A stretch of DNA of 52,437 nucleotides from Anaerophaga thermohalophila DSM 12881 (GTDB taxonomy: Bacteria > Bacteroidota > Bacteroidia > Bacteroidales > Marinilabiliaceae): the NCBI RefSeq assembly GCF_000191885.1, contig NZ_AEWI01000026.1, positions 1 to 52,437 on the forward strand. The letters run 5' to 3'. A program made the position numbers and the translations under genes. The notes beneath the pieces are model-generated. The model saw only the letters and a list, made by a program, of their open reading frames with translations, ran no database searches and was not told the DNA's origin. Shown here one piece after another: positions 1 through 8,143 of this stretch; position 1 is the stretch's first letter; each line of letters opens with the position of its first letter.

Positions 1-75
1 AAATTCAATGACTGAAAAATTTTTGGTCAGAAGGATAAGATAATAAAAATGACAAACAATGTCAATTTCCACAGG

Positions 76-238
76 TGAAACGAGCATGACAAGGTTTGCC
101 TTAATAGATTATCAGATTTTTAGAAATAAGATTTAAGATGAAATGAACATGACAAAAGTGCCACAAAAGAACATGTATAAAACTCAATCATGCGAGTTCC
201 ATCAGGCCAATAACTTAGACTTATTTTATACTGATGAA
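76..238 (-). repeat. Family B dispersed repeat, copy 1
   Basis: This copy holds the 55-bp B sub-unit (tgaaacgagcatgacaagg, then an AT-rich tail of taatagattat and agattt words). It is followed by the body of B, with the landmarks gaacatgtataaaactcaat, catgcgagttccat and an end near tatactgatgaa. The same landmarks recur at 466-560, 19728-19881, 20091-20308, 22055-22217, 25584-25934, 29521-29620 and 52099-52437. It has no coding capacity; the short open frames across it end at repeat boundaries. Confidence 0.75.
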
Positions 239-241
239 GAG

Positions 242-369
242 TTTTGTCTGTTTTTATTCCACGCAAAGGTCGCAAAATTAAAGAACACTAAAATCGCAAA
301 GAAAATTTTGTCTGTTTTTATTCCACACAAAGGTCGCGAAATTAAGGAACGCTAAAACCGCAAAGAAAA
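242..369. repeat. Tandem 64-bp duplication (family D, cgcaaag type)
   Basis: Two adjacent units of about 64 bp each begin ttttgtctgtttttattcca and end cgcaaagaaaa. They differ at a handful of positions. The words ccacgcaaaggtcgc and ggaacgctaaa recur in the palindrome at 22218-22325 and as a remnant near 40320. In both B-D neighbourhoods, here and at 22.2 kb, family D lies directly next to a family B copy. Confidence 0.7.
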
Positions 370-381
370 TCTTTGATGAAT

Positions 382-615
382 GAGTGCAGTCTAAAAAGCA
401 TCTTTTTTGTCAAAATCCAGGCGTTTTCAATTTTTGTGCCGGAGTTAACTTGTTGTTAATGAGGATTCATCCGTATAAAATTTATTTTCAAGATCGGATG
501 GAACTCGCATCCAAGGAGTTATACATGTTCGTTTATGACAGACCTTGTCATGTTCGTTTCAAAAATTTAAAACAACAATGAGTTTGGCAACAAAGATGCT
601 TTTTAAACTGGGCTC
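382..615 (-). repeat. Family A palindromic element, interrupted by a family B copy
   Basis: The left part (382 to about 465) has the A end gagtgcagtctaaaaagcat and the interior words gcgtttt, gagttaac and gttaatgagg. The right part (561-615) resumes with aaaaatttaaaacaac, gagtttggcaacaaag and the other A end, atgctttttaaactgggctc. Joined together they match the intact copy at 18083-18222. The intervening 95 bp is a family B element, so this is a nested insertion. Confidence 0.8.
466..560 (+). repeat. Family B dispersed repeat, copy 2 (inside family A)
   Basis: This compact B copy starts ttcatccgtataaaatttat, passes through ggatggaactcgcat and ends cttgtcatgttcgtttc. It sits exactly where other A copies read gaggatgcaaaaattt. 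It is the minimal B form, without the 55-bp tandem tail, so it gives the clearest view of the element's ends. Confidence 0.75.
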
Positions 616-648
616 AAGATTAAAAATATCATTATATTTAGAGCTATT

Positions 649-679
649 TTTATTAGGGCAGAGGGGTAGAATAACTTTG
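649..679 (+). promoter_or_regulatory. Possible promoter for the S41 peptidase
   Basis: TAACTTTG at 672-679 fits the Bacteroidota -7 consensus TAnnTTTG. The -33 position holds only a T-rich run without the usual TTG, so support comes from the -7 box and its position about 70 bases ahead of the start codon. Confidence 0.35.
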
Positions 680-750
680 AACATTTAGGAATTAACTACC
701 CCAATAAGATTGACAAAAGGAATGGAGTAAACAATTAAACATTAAATTCT

Positions 751-2160
751 ATGAAAAACAAAAACCTAATTTTAAAGCAACTGTTGATAGCGATTCTTAT
801 TTTTCCGCTGATGACCAATTGCTCCGATGAGGATGATGATATAACTCCCTCTCTGCAAATAGACGAAGAAACACTTAAAACCAACAAATTCATCAGAGAC
901 ACTATGTCTGTTTTCTATTTCTGGAATGAAGAGATGCCCAATATAGACTATACCAGGGAAGAAAATTCTGAAGATTATTTTTACAAATTATTACATGAGG
1001 ATGACCAATGGTCGTTTATTACAGATGATTACCAGGGGCTAATAAATTATTTTGCCGGAATTCAGAAAAGTCCAGGCTATTCCCTATTACCAATGTATCT
1101 GGAGCGTGGCAGCAATCAGGTAATCGCATTTATCGAATATGTTCACAGAAATTCTCCGGCCAGTGAAGCCGGATTGGAACGTGGTGATATGATTTACAGA
1201 ATTGACGGTCAAATCATGACGGATCAAAATTACTCGGATTTGCTTAGTCGCACTGAATTTGATATTACTCTCGCTGAATTCGATGACTTCTTTGAAGTTA
1301 TAGAGTTCCCCGAAACTATCCACATAGAAGCACGGGAGATGAATCTGCACCCGGTTTTAAAATCAAGCATTACTGAAACCCTGGGACACAAAATAGGTTA
1401 TCTCGCCTATTCTTCCTTTATTGCCAATTATGACACTGCTCTGGTTAATGTTTTCAATCATTTCAAGGCTGAGGGAATAACCGATCTGGTTTTTGATTTA
1501 CGGTACAACGGGGGAGGATCTGTTTCCTCTGCAAAACTGCTCGCCGACATGCTGGTTCCCCCGGGAAATATCGGGAACACATTCATCGAAGAGGTTTACA
1601 ATGATTTACTTACCAATGAATTTGAAAAAGATCCCGCTTTCTCACCCGACCTGTTAAAAATAAAATTTGAGGCCAATGAGAACAACCTCAATTTGGATAG
1701 GTTATATGTTTTAACGACATCGTCCACAGCCTCGGCAAGTGAAATGATCATTTACGGTCTTGATCCATATATGGACATTATTCAGGTTGGAGATACAACT
1801 CATGGGAAATATTATGCCTCCTACACTTTTGCAGATGCCCAAAAAAAATGGGCTATTCAACCCATTATTTTACGATCTTCCAATGCTACCAATAATGTAG
1901 ACTGGTCTATCGGGCTCCCTCCCGATCACATTCTTGACGATCTTTTTTATCTGATGCCCAAATATCAGCTGGGTGATCCAAATGAACTTTTCATGGCCAA
2001 GGCCATTTCACTGATTACCGGTGAGCCTTTCATTTATGAAGATTTTGTGAATGGTTTAAAATCAGCCTCAGCAATGCCCGCCGAATCATACAGACTCAGA
2101 AACAAGCTCTATCAAAAACGATCTGGAATGTGGGTTGAAAAACCCGGATGGATGAAGTAA
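751..2160 (+). CDS. S41 (C-terminal processing type) peptidase, lipoprotein
   Basis: This is a 469-residue serine protease of the S41/CTP family, predicted to be anchored as a lipoprotein facing the periplasm. Residues 1-24 form a type II signal with lipobox LMTNC (lipidated Cys24), followed by an acidic run. A PDZ-like segment lies around 107-165 (SPASEAGLERGDMIYRIDG). The peptidase core spans about 212-360 and carries VFDLRYNGGG. Ser328 in TASASE and Lys353 in HGK are 25 residues apart, the spacing of the Ser-Lys dyad in Prc/CtpB. The substrate cannot be told. The gene stands alone, with repeats upstream and a convergent ABC operon downstream. Family assignment is firm; which S41 subgroup is uncertain. 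Confidence 0.9.
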   Translation: MKNKNLILKQLLIAILIFPLMTNCSDEDDDITPSLQIDEETLKTNKFIRDTMSVFYFWNEEMPNIDYTREENSEDYFYKLLHEDDQWSFITDDYQGLINYFAGIQKSPGYSLLPMYLERGSNQVIAFIEYVHRNSPASEAGLERGDMIYRIDGQIMTDQNYSDLLSRTEFDITLAEFDDFFEVIEFPETIHIEAREMNLHPVLKSSITETLGHKIGYLAYSSFIANYDTALVNVFNHFKAEGITDLVFDLRYNGGGSVSSAKLLADMLVPPGNIGNTFIEEVYNDLLTNEFEKDPAFSPDLLKIKFEANENNLNLDRLYVLTTSSTASASEMIIYGLDPYMDIIQVGDTTHGKYYASYTFADAQKKWAIQPIILRSSNATNNVDWSIGLPPDHILDDLFYLMPKYQLGDPNELFMAKAISLITGEPFIYEDFVNGLKSASAMPAESYRLRNKLYQKRSGMWVEKPGWMK

Positions 2161-2167
2161 AAGTATT

Positions 2168-2312
2168 TTGAGACGCACATACAATGCTCCCTTAGTTAGA
2201 GTATGTCTATAAACTCTCAAAAATTTTTACAAGATGTGTCTCTGCTCAGAAAGTGCCAGTTGCAATGCCTGCCCCGATATCATCGGGGGCTTGCGAAGCA
2301 GCTAAGTACGGA
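2168..2312 (-). repeat. Family E repeat copy with GC hairpin
   Basis: The stretch atgtctataaactctc, gatgtgtctctgctcag and aaagtgccagttgcaatgcc matches, with divergence, the reverse of the repeat at 38013-38117 and the half copies at 34081-34157 and 40455-40506. It contains a strong short palindrome, gccccgatatcatcggggg, near 2271-2290. No gene is visible. Confidence 0.5.
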
Positions 2313-2313
2313 A

Positions 2314-2373
2314 TCCAGAGTGTGCTTTTGTTGGTTTTTTATTAAGAAAAACCTTACAAAAGCTACTTCTGGA
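2314..2373. terminator. Long hairpin between convergent genes
   Basis: A near-perfect inverted repeat pairs TCCAGA with TCTGGA, GCTTTTGT with ACAAAAGC and GGTTTTT with AAAAACC around a small AT loop. It lies between the 3' ends of the S41 gene and the ABC operon. It lacks a classic long U-tract immediately after the stem, so it could be an RNA-stabilising hairpin rather than an intrinsic terminator. Confidence 0.5.
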
Positions 2374-2442
2374 TGAGTATTTGGGCGGCAAGCGGAACTC
2401 AGTAAATGACACTTTATGAACAAACACTATTTAAAAAACAGG

Positions 2443-3216
2443 TTAGCCCTCCCTCTTTGTTTTTGCTATTTCTTCCCGCATCTGTCTCAAAAACCGGGAG
2501 GCATAAATAAATTCGTTCAATTTTGAATTATCTGAAGTTAATATGTTTTCTTTTGTCCCCTCCCAACATTTTTCACCTTCCGAAATAAAAACAACCTTTT
2601 CACCTATACCCATCACTGAATTCATGTCGTGCGTATTGACGATGGTTGTCATGTTATATTCCTTGGTAATCTCATAGATCAACTCATCAATAACTATAGC
2701 TGTTCTGGGGTCAAGGCCTGAGTTTGGTTCATCACAAAACAGGTATTTAGGGTTGAGAGAAATAGCTCTTGCAATAGCAACTCTTTTCTGCATTCCACCA
2801 CTCAACTCCGAGGGAAAGAGATCATTAACATTTTCCAGGTTTACTCTGTTGAGGCAAAAATTGACCCGATCGTCTTTTTCCGAAGCCGACATATCTGAAA
2901 AAACATCAAGCGGAAATCTTACATTTTCTTTCACAGTCTTAGAGTCAAACAGCGCCGACCCCTGAAACAGCATGCCCATTTCTTTTCGAATAGCCTTTCT
3001 GTATTTCTCGGACATGGCCGAAAAGTCACGACCATCATAGATGATCTTACCACGATCGATCTCGTGCAGTCCCACAATAGATTTAAGCAACACTGTTTTC
3101 CCGGATCCGCTTCTCCCTATTATCAAATTTACTTTCCCAGGTTCAAACAAAGCCGATATGTTTTTCAATACTTCTGCGCCTTCAAACGATTTGTATACAT
3201 TTTTAACTTCGATCAT
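2443..3216 (-). CDS. mlaF: ABC transporter ATP-binding protein, MlaF type
   Basis: This 257-residue cytoplasmic ATPase is predicted to power retrograde or anterograde phospholipid movement with the MlaE-like permease encoded just upstream. It shows Walker A GRSGSGKT (34-41), the ABC signature LSGGMQ (138-143), Walker B YLFCDEP with Glu163, the D-loop SGLDP and a switch histidine in NTHD. Its start overlaps the permease stop by 4 bases, which implies translational coupling. No MlaD-like MCE protein gene is adjacent, although MCE partners are usual for this family; it may be encoded elsewhere. ATPase function is certain; the lipid substrate is inferred from the permease. Confidence 0.9.
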   Translation of the reverse strand: MIEVKNVYKSFEGAEVLKNISALFEPGKVNLIIGRSGSGKTVLLKSIVGLHEIDRGKIIYDGRDFSAMSEKYRKAIRKEMGMLFQGSALFDSKTVKENVRFPLDVFSDMSASEKDDRVNFCLNRVNLENVNDLFPSELSGGMQKRVAIARAISLNPKYLFCDEPNSGLDPRTAIVIDELIYEITKEYNMTTIVNTHDMNSVMGIGEKVVFISEGEKCWEGTKENILTSDNSKLNEFIYASRFLRQMREEIAKTKREG

Positions 3217-3953
3217 GCCAGCAACATTTGAGTAAGAATGAGGTTAAATAACAAAATCTGAATACTGCTTACAACAACAGCTCTGGTACTACAGCGTCCT
3301 ACTTCAAGAGAGCCTCCGGAAGTATAATAGCCCCAATAGCCGGAAATGGTCGCTATCAGGAATCCAAAAACGACCGACTTAATCAAAGAATACACAATAT
3401 AAAACGGGATGAAAGCATATTGAATACCGTAAATATACTCTGCTGAAGAAACAACCCCTGTAAACACGCCTGCAGCCCATCCGCCGAAAATGCCTATTCC
3501 CATACTAATCATTACAAGAAAAGGATTGATAAATACCATGGCTACCACTTTCGGAAAAACGAGATAACTGGCCGAATTAATCCCCATTACATCTAATGCG
3601 TCAATCTGTTCTGTCACACGCATGGTTCCTATTTCTGATGCAATATGCGACCCAACCTTTCCGGCAAGTATAAGAGATACTATGGTGGAAGAAAACTCCA
3701 GAAGAATAGTATCACGGGCCGCCACTCCCACCGTATATCTGGGAATAATAGGCAACTCGATATTGTAGGCGGTTTGCAAGGTAATGACAGCTCCGATAAA
3801 AACAGAAATAATGGCTACTATCCCCAGAGAGCCAATTCCCAAATCATCAATTTCATCAATGATTTGTCGCACAAATATGCGGGGCTTAACCGGTTTTCCA
3901 AAAACCCGGACTAAAAACATAAAATACCGGCCTGTATGAAACAAAAAAGTCAT
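3213..3953 (-). CDS. mlaE: MlaE-family ABC transporter permease
   Basis: This 246-residue integral inner-membrane protein matches the MlaE/YrbE family in length, hydrophobic segments and conserved core (LAGKVGSHIASEIGTMRVTE, then a glycine-rich IFGGWAAG segment). It begins with an amphipathic N-terminal stretch before the first membrane helix near residue 40, as is typical. It forms a two-gene operon with the downstream ATPase, overlapping by 4 bases. In Gram-negative bacteria MlaE-MlaF work with an MCE protein to move lipids between membranes. That pathway role is inference from family. Confidence 0.9.
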   Translation of the reverse strand: MTFLFHTGRYFMFLVRVFGKPVKPRIFVRQIIDEIDDLGIGSLGIVAIISVFIGAVITLQTAYNIELPIIPRYTVGVAARDTILLEFSSTIVSLILAGKVGSHIASEIGTMRVTEQIDALDVMGINSASYLVFPKVVAMVFINPFLVMISMGIGIFGGWAAGVFTGVVSSAEYIYGIQYAFIPFYIVYSLIKSVVFGFLIATISGYWGYYTSGGSLEVGRCSTRAVVVSSIQILLFNLILTQMLLA

Positions 3954-4299
3954 CGCAAAAATTTTTTCTAAAAATAGTAACTAAATTAGTGGTACAAAAC
4001 AAAATTTAACCGGATTATTCCCTGAGTTGAGATATCCTCACCCGGATGCCACTGAAAAATACGTATAAATTTCAACACGAGAATACCTATATGTTGTCCG
4101 ATGCTTAAAATGACCCATAGTTGAAAAAGATTCCTGAGCCCGGTCTAAAAAGCATCTTTTTTGCCAAACTCATAAAATGCAAAGGTTAATACAAAAAAAG
4201 AAAAATAAACGGCATACTTTATGTAATTCATATTCAGCGAAAACATTCGTTTTTTGTACGATTAAGCTCTATTGTAATATATTAAAAAAATAATAAAAG
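3954..4299. other. Intergenic gap before manC
   Basis: The 346 bases between the divergent mlaE and manC genes hold the start regions of both and, at 4136-4171, a truncated family A half element (gagcccggtctaaaaagcat, then ttgccaaactcat). No convincing -33/-7 pair was found for manC, and no small gene is seen. Confidence 0.5.
4136..4171 (+). repeat. Family A, truncated left half
   Basis: It reads gagcccggtctaaaaagcat followed by ctttttt and gccaaactcat, the first 36 or so bases of the A element. The second half is missing. Confidence 0.7.
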
Positions 4300-5373
4300 A
4301 TGAAAAACAACACTTATTGTGTCATAATGGCAGGTGGCATTGGCAGTCGCTTCTGGCCACTGAGCAAAACCAGTACACCAAAGCAGTTTCTCGATATTCT
4401 GGGGACAGGAAAAAGTCTTATCCGTCAAACCTATGAGCGGTTCGCACCTTTATGTCCAAATGAAAACATCATTGTAGTAACCAGTCGTGATTACAGCGAT
4501 ATGGTTCTGGATCATCTTCCGGAACTAAAACCCGAACAGGTATTATCAGAACCATTCAGAAGGAATACTGCCCCATGTATTGCCTTAGCCAACAAATGGA
4601 TCGAAGAGAGAAATCCCGATGCCAATATAATTGTTACTCCTGCCGATCATCTAATCATTAACGAATCTGAGTTTCGACAAGCCATCGAGAATGGAATTGA
4701 TTTTGTCAGCCAAAACGATGCACTGCTGACACTGGGGATAAAACCACATCGCCCGGAAACCGGATATGGATATATTCAGGCGGGAACCAACGATGACGAT
4801 AACAGCAACTTCAAAAAAGTTAAAACATTTACTGAAAAGCCCAATGCAGAACTGGCCAGGGTATTTTTTGAGAGCGGAGAATTTTTCTGGAACTCGGGCA
4901 TCTTTCTATGGTCGTTAAAATCCATTAATAATGCGTTCGACCGTTACTTAAAAGATGTAAAACAATTGTTCGATCCCCTGGAAGCATCTCCTGCCTTCGA
5001 CATGAAAAAGATTGAGGATGTCTATGCAGAATGCAGAAATATTTCCATCGACTATGGTATTATGGAAAAAGCAGAAAATGTATATGTTCAGACAGTTAAT
5101 TTCGGATGGTCTGATCTGGGAACCTGGTCCTCGTTGTATGAATATTCTGCTCAGGATAAAGAAAAAAATGCCATCATCAGCGGACAAGTTCTTCTTTACG
5201 ATACAAATGGTTCTATTGTTAATGTCCCCTCCGGTAAAGTGGCGGTTATTCAGGGTTTGACAGACTATATAGTGGTAGATTCGGGTGATGCGTTATTGAT
5301 ATGTCCAAAACAAAACGAGCAGCAGATACGCCAATTCACCAGTGATATTAAAGCAGAATTCGGTAAAGAATAA
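4300..5373 (+). CDS. manC: Mannose-1-phosphate guanylyltransferase
   Basis: This 357-residue cytosolic enzyme makes GDP-mannose from mannose-1-phosphate and GTP, feeding GDP-mannose and GDP-fucose glycan pathways. It shows the nucleotidyltransferase N-terminus AGGIGSRFWPLS (11-22) with PKQF, TPADHLI, the signature segment GIKPHRPETGYGYI, FTEKP and the FGWSDLGTW block. It is the short form: the C-terminal phosphomannose isomerase domain found in bifunctional enzymes is absent. The stop codon abuts a family A element. No capsule or LPS cluster surrounds it, so it looks like a housekeeping gene. Confidence 0.95.
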   Translation: MKNNTYCVIMAGGIGSRFWPLSKTSTPKQFLDILGTGKSLIRQTYERFAPLCPNENIIVVTSRDYSDMVLDHLPELKPEQVLSEPFRRNTAPCIALANKWIEERNPDANIIVTPADHLIINESEFRQAIENGIDFVSQNDALLTLGIKPHRPETGYGYIQAGTNDDDNSNFKKVKTFTEKPNAELARVFFESGEFFWNSGIFLWSLKSINNAFDRYLKDVKQLFDPLEASPAFDMKKIEDVYAECRNISIDYGIMEKAENVYVQTVNFGWSDLGTWSSLYEYSAQDKEKNAIISGQVLLYDTNGSIVNVPSGKVAVIQGLTDYIVVDSGDALLICPKQNEQQIRQFTSDIKAEFGKE

Positions 5374-5378
5374 TAACT

Positions 5379-5518
5379 GAGCCCGGTCTAAAAAGCATCT
5401 TTGTTGCCAAACTCGTTGTTGTTTTAAATTTTGCATCCTCATTAACAGCAAGTTAACTCCGGTACAAAAATTTAAAACGCCTTGATTTTGACAAAAATAT
5501 GCTTTTTATACTGCACTC
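5379..5518 (+). mobile_element. Family A MITE-like element, intact, with 6-bp direct repeat
   Basis: This 140-bp element runs from gagcccggtctaaaaagcat to atgctttttatactgcactc. The halves are inverted complements along most of their length (gttgttttaaattttgc against aaatttaaaacgcc; ttaacagcaagttaa at the centre). Direct repeats ATAACT flank it at 5373-5378 and 5519-5524, consistent with a target duplication. It has no ORF. It lies between the convergent ends of manC and gldN. Confidence 0.75.
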
Positions 5519-5533
5519 ATAACTGTATTCACC

Positions 5534-5570
5534 AAAAGGGGCTGTCACAATTTTGCAACAGCCCCCTTTT
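5534..5570 (-). terminator. Terminator of the topA/gld gene block
   Basis: The plus strand reads AAAAGGGGCTGT, a 12-base loop, then ACAGCCCCCTTTT. Read on the minus strand this is a GC-rich stem followed by a U-tract, about 35 bases after the gldN stop codon. It is a strong intrinsic terminator and may act in both directions. Confidence 0.8.
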
Positions 5571-5604
5571 GACGTACGTATGATGAGATAAAACAATTAA
5601 CCCG

Positions 5605-6519
5605 CTAAAACTCCCACAAGTCTTGTTCCCACTGAAAAATTTCGTTTTCAATTCTTTTGGACTCCAGTATCGCTTCTTTGCCAACCGTATAGTCCTGAAT
5701 GCCCCTGTTATCATAAACATTAGCTTCCTGGGCTATATAACTGCCAAAATACCGTTTGATGAAAATGTCATCAAAACTCCTTCTCTGAGTATCATTTCGT
5801 GGGTTAAAAACTTCGTGCTGCGCCAACAATTCCCGCGCCTCAGGAAAATAAATCCAGAATACCATCTGCTTAAGAACACCTCCTTCTACACCTTCTGCTC
5901 CTTCAAAGTCTTCATCTACATACTCTCTGATGGGACACAGACCCAGAATTCTGACATCCAGACGGGAATAGTTTCTGTCGAAATACCATATTTCTTTAAC
6001 CATAACCTGTTTCACCTCGTGGGTCCGTGGTCCCTGAACAACTTCCTGTTCTACTTGTGTCCCGTCAGCCTGGGTTACCATTACTGTTTTGGGACCGGCT
6101 CCCAACCTCTTCAGTATCTCACCTTCATTGTCCATCACTACTTTAAATTCATCGTTAGCATCGGGTGAATAAGCTGTTAATTCGCCTAACCTTCCATCAT
6201 TCGGATCATCACCAACAACACCTTTCAACAACAAATCTATAAGACTGTAGCGACCATCCATTGGCGTAGTAGGATAATATAAAGGAAGATTCATTTTTTC
6301 CCTTAAGTCAACTATTCTCCATACCTTTTTCGACCACAGAACATCGGCTTCCCTTATACTGGGATAAGGAATTGGCTTCCGGTTTTTAACGTGTTTTCGT
6401 TCAAACAGCCCGTCAATAGGAAGATTGTCTTCTGCAACCGGTTCCTGTGCCGTAATATTAGAACCGAAAGTTCCCAGAAGACCTATTACCATTAATAAAA
6501 GAAGTTGCTTTCTCATCAT
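5605..6519 (-). CDS. gldN: Type IX secretion / gliding protein GldN (PorN)
   Basis: GldN is a periplasmic component of the type IX secretion core and forms the GldK-GldN ring under the outer membrane. The 304-residue product starts with a signal peptide (MMRKQLLLLMVIGLLGTFG, cleavage near AQ) and then shows GldN features such as IDGLFERKHVKNRKPIPYP, READVLWSKKVWR and the C-terminal FFGSYI-like block (IKRYFGSYIAQEANVYDNR). An in-frame TTG lies 21 bases upstream, but the double ATG at 6519/6516 directly precedes the charged n-region, so I chose 6519. It is the last gene of the block, 31 bases after gldM. Confidence 0.93.
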   Translation of the reverse strand: MMRKQLLLLMVIGLLGTFGSNITAQEPVAEDNLPIDGLFERKHVKNRKPIPYPSIREADVLWSKKVWRIVDLREKMNLPLYYPTTPMDGRYSLIDLLLKGVVGDDPNDGRLGELTAYSPDANDEFKVVMDNEGEILKRLGAGPKTVMVTQADGTQVEQEVVQGPRTHEVKQVMVKEIWYFDRNYSRLDVRILGLCPIREYVDEDFEGAEGVEGGVLKQMVFWIYFPEARELLAQHEVFNPRNDTQRRSFDDIFIKRYFGSYIAQEANVYDNRGIQDYTVGKEAILESKRIENEIFQWEQDLWEF

Positions 6520-6550
6520 AAAGAAATTTATACCATTCAAAAATTTTATT

Positions 6551-8104
6551 CTATCTCAAAGTAAAGTTAATTGAACCCAAATCGCGAACTGAGCCATCGG
6601 GTCCTTTGGCTTTGATATTATTAAACATCACCACGCTTCCGGGTGAAGAATTTTCAATCAGGTCCTTCTGATCCGTTGTAATAACAGCACTCTCACTATC
6701 TTTAAATACCAGATATCCGTTTCGGATGGTACTGATTGTAAAACTGACAACATTAAATTTCAGATCAAAATCAAAATTATCCATTTCAGCCACCACAATT
6801 TCCTGAGCCTTTAACAATGCTTTGTCTATTCGGCCACCTCTCATTCCGGCGACTGTGGCAACCGGGTCAGGTACCCGCTTAACACGAAAATCCTGGCTTC
6901 CGAGATTCTGAACTTTTCCTTCAACATTTGCCCTGACCGAAACGATACATTTTTTACCAATAGCATTGGGGCTGGGGTTTACGATATACTGATTAGCTGA
7001 TAGTTTCCTCATCCTTCCGTTGGTAATCGTAACATCCAGTCTCTCACTGGGAATGCCGGGGGCTGAAACCTTAACCGGATTATCAACCCCGACATAGAAG
7101 ACATTCATTTTAGTGGGGGAAATTACGACCCCCGGTTCGGAAACAATATACGAGCCACTAACTTCCCTTTTTGTTAAGGCGCCATCGGGCCCTACTATGG
7201 CAATTTCACCGCTCCAATGTTTTTCTCCGGTCGATGTGGCAGGAACTTCATAAATGCCCCGTCCGTTTTTGATCGGCAGTTTCTCGCCATTCACTGTAAC
7301 AATTGGTGGTTGAGTAGTATCCCGTGCGGCAAGCATTATTTCAGCATAATAATTATCGCCCCGCATCACATATTCCGATCGTGGAACAACAATGGCTTCT
7401 ATACTGTTAAAAGCAAAGGAGCCTTCATCAATTTTTGCATACAAATACCGCACTATGTCCGACTCCATATTTCTTACTTCACTCTGCAACTGGCTCATCA
7501 TAGCCATACTGGCAGCCAATGGAACATGCTCAAACTTTTCACTTTCCCAACTTTTTTCAACTCCACCCTCTTTGGGAGGATCATGAGGTGTCAATGTCCT
7601 GTCAAGAGAGTTTAATAATGTCGTATCCTCTTCGTCAACCATCGCTTTCAATACGTCCCTGAAATGTATAAAATGTTCCTTCAGTTTTTCGCTTCGTTCT
7701 CCGCCTCTTTCGGTAATCATAATTTGGGCAGCTACATCCTGATTATCGATGGATTCATAGTTGTAGGGAGTAGCTTCTTTCCCGTCAGCCGCCTGAACAA
7801 TCTCATATTTTAAATCCTCAATATGTTTATAGAGACTATCGGCTTCTTCCTTTACTTTTAAAGCAGCGAAATACTTATCTCTTACTTTGGCTTCATTTGT
7901 CGCATAGGCACTTTGAAATTCGGCATAAGCAAGACTATTCTTCTTTTCCATCGTTTCAATGGTTTTCCTGATACTCTTGTCGACCAGTTTAAATGCCTGA
8001 AGCAATTCTCCGGAAACATTGAGAGCTAACATAGCCGTGAGCATAAGATACATCATTCCGATCATCTTTTGTCTCGGCGTTTCAGGACAGTTACCACCAC
8101 TCAT
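6551..8104 (-). CDS. gldM: Type IX secretion / gliding motor protein GldM (PorM)
   Basis: GldM spans from the inner membrane into the periplasm and, with GldL, forms the proton-driven motor of the type IX secretion system. The product has 517 residues with one N-terminal membrane segment (about 14-33, MIGMMYLMLTAMLALNVSG) preceded by a short cytoplasmic tail. A helical domain (about 40-220) follows, then beta-rich periplasmic domains ending GSINFTLR. Length and the opening SGGNCPETPRQKMIGMMYLM are family-typical. It sits between gldL and gldN with short gaps. Confidence 0.95.
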   Translation of the reverse strand: MSGGNCPETPRQKMIGMMYLMLTAMLALNVSGELLQAFKLVDKSIRKTIETMEKKNSLAYAEFQSAYATNEAKVRDKYFAALKVKEEADSLYKHIEDLKYEIVQAADGKEATPYNYESIDNQDVAAQIMITERGGERSEKLKEHFIHFRDVLKAMVDEEDTTLLNSLDRTLTPHDPPKEGGVEKSWESEKFEHVPLAASMAMMSQLQSEVRNMESDIVRYLYAKIDEGSFAFNSIEAIVVPRSEYVMRGDNYYAEIMLAARDTTQPPIVTVNGEKLPIKNGRGIYEVPATSTGEKHWSGEIAIVGPDGALTKREVSGSYIVSEPGVVISPTKMNVFYVGVDNPVKVSAPGIPSERLDVTITNGRMRKLSANQYIVNPSPNAIGKKCIVSVRANVEGKVQNLGSQDFRVKRVPDPVATVAGMRGGRIDKALLKAQEIVVAEMDNFDFDLKFNVVSFTISTIRNGYLVFKDSESAVITTDQKDLIENSSPGSVVMFNNIKAKGPDGSVRDLGSINFTLR

Positions 8105-8143
8105 ATCAATACAATGTCTTTAGGTTAGTTAATACTTCCCGGG

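Noticed and set aside
143..355. 70-residue open frame at the window start
   Set aside because: It lies wholly in family B and D repeats, ends vary among copies, and the translation shows no domain or signal.
384..581. 65-residue open frame
   Set aside because: It spans the B-in-A nested insertion; the frame is an accident of the junction.
5623..6168. 181-residue plus-strand frame opposite gldN
   Set aside because: It is the antisense shadow of gldN, whose frame has clear family motifs, signal peptide and operon context.
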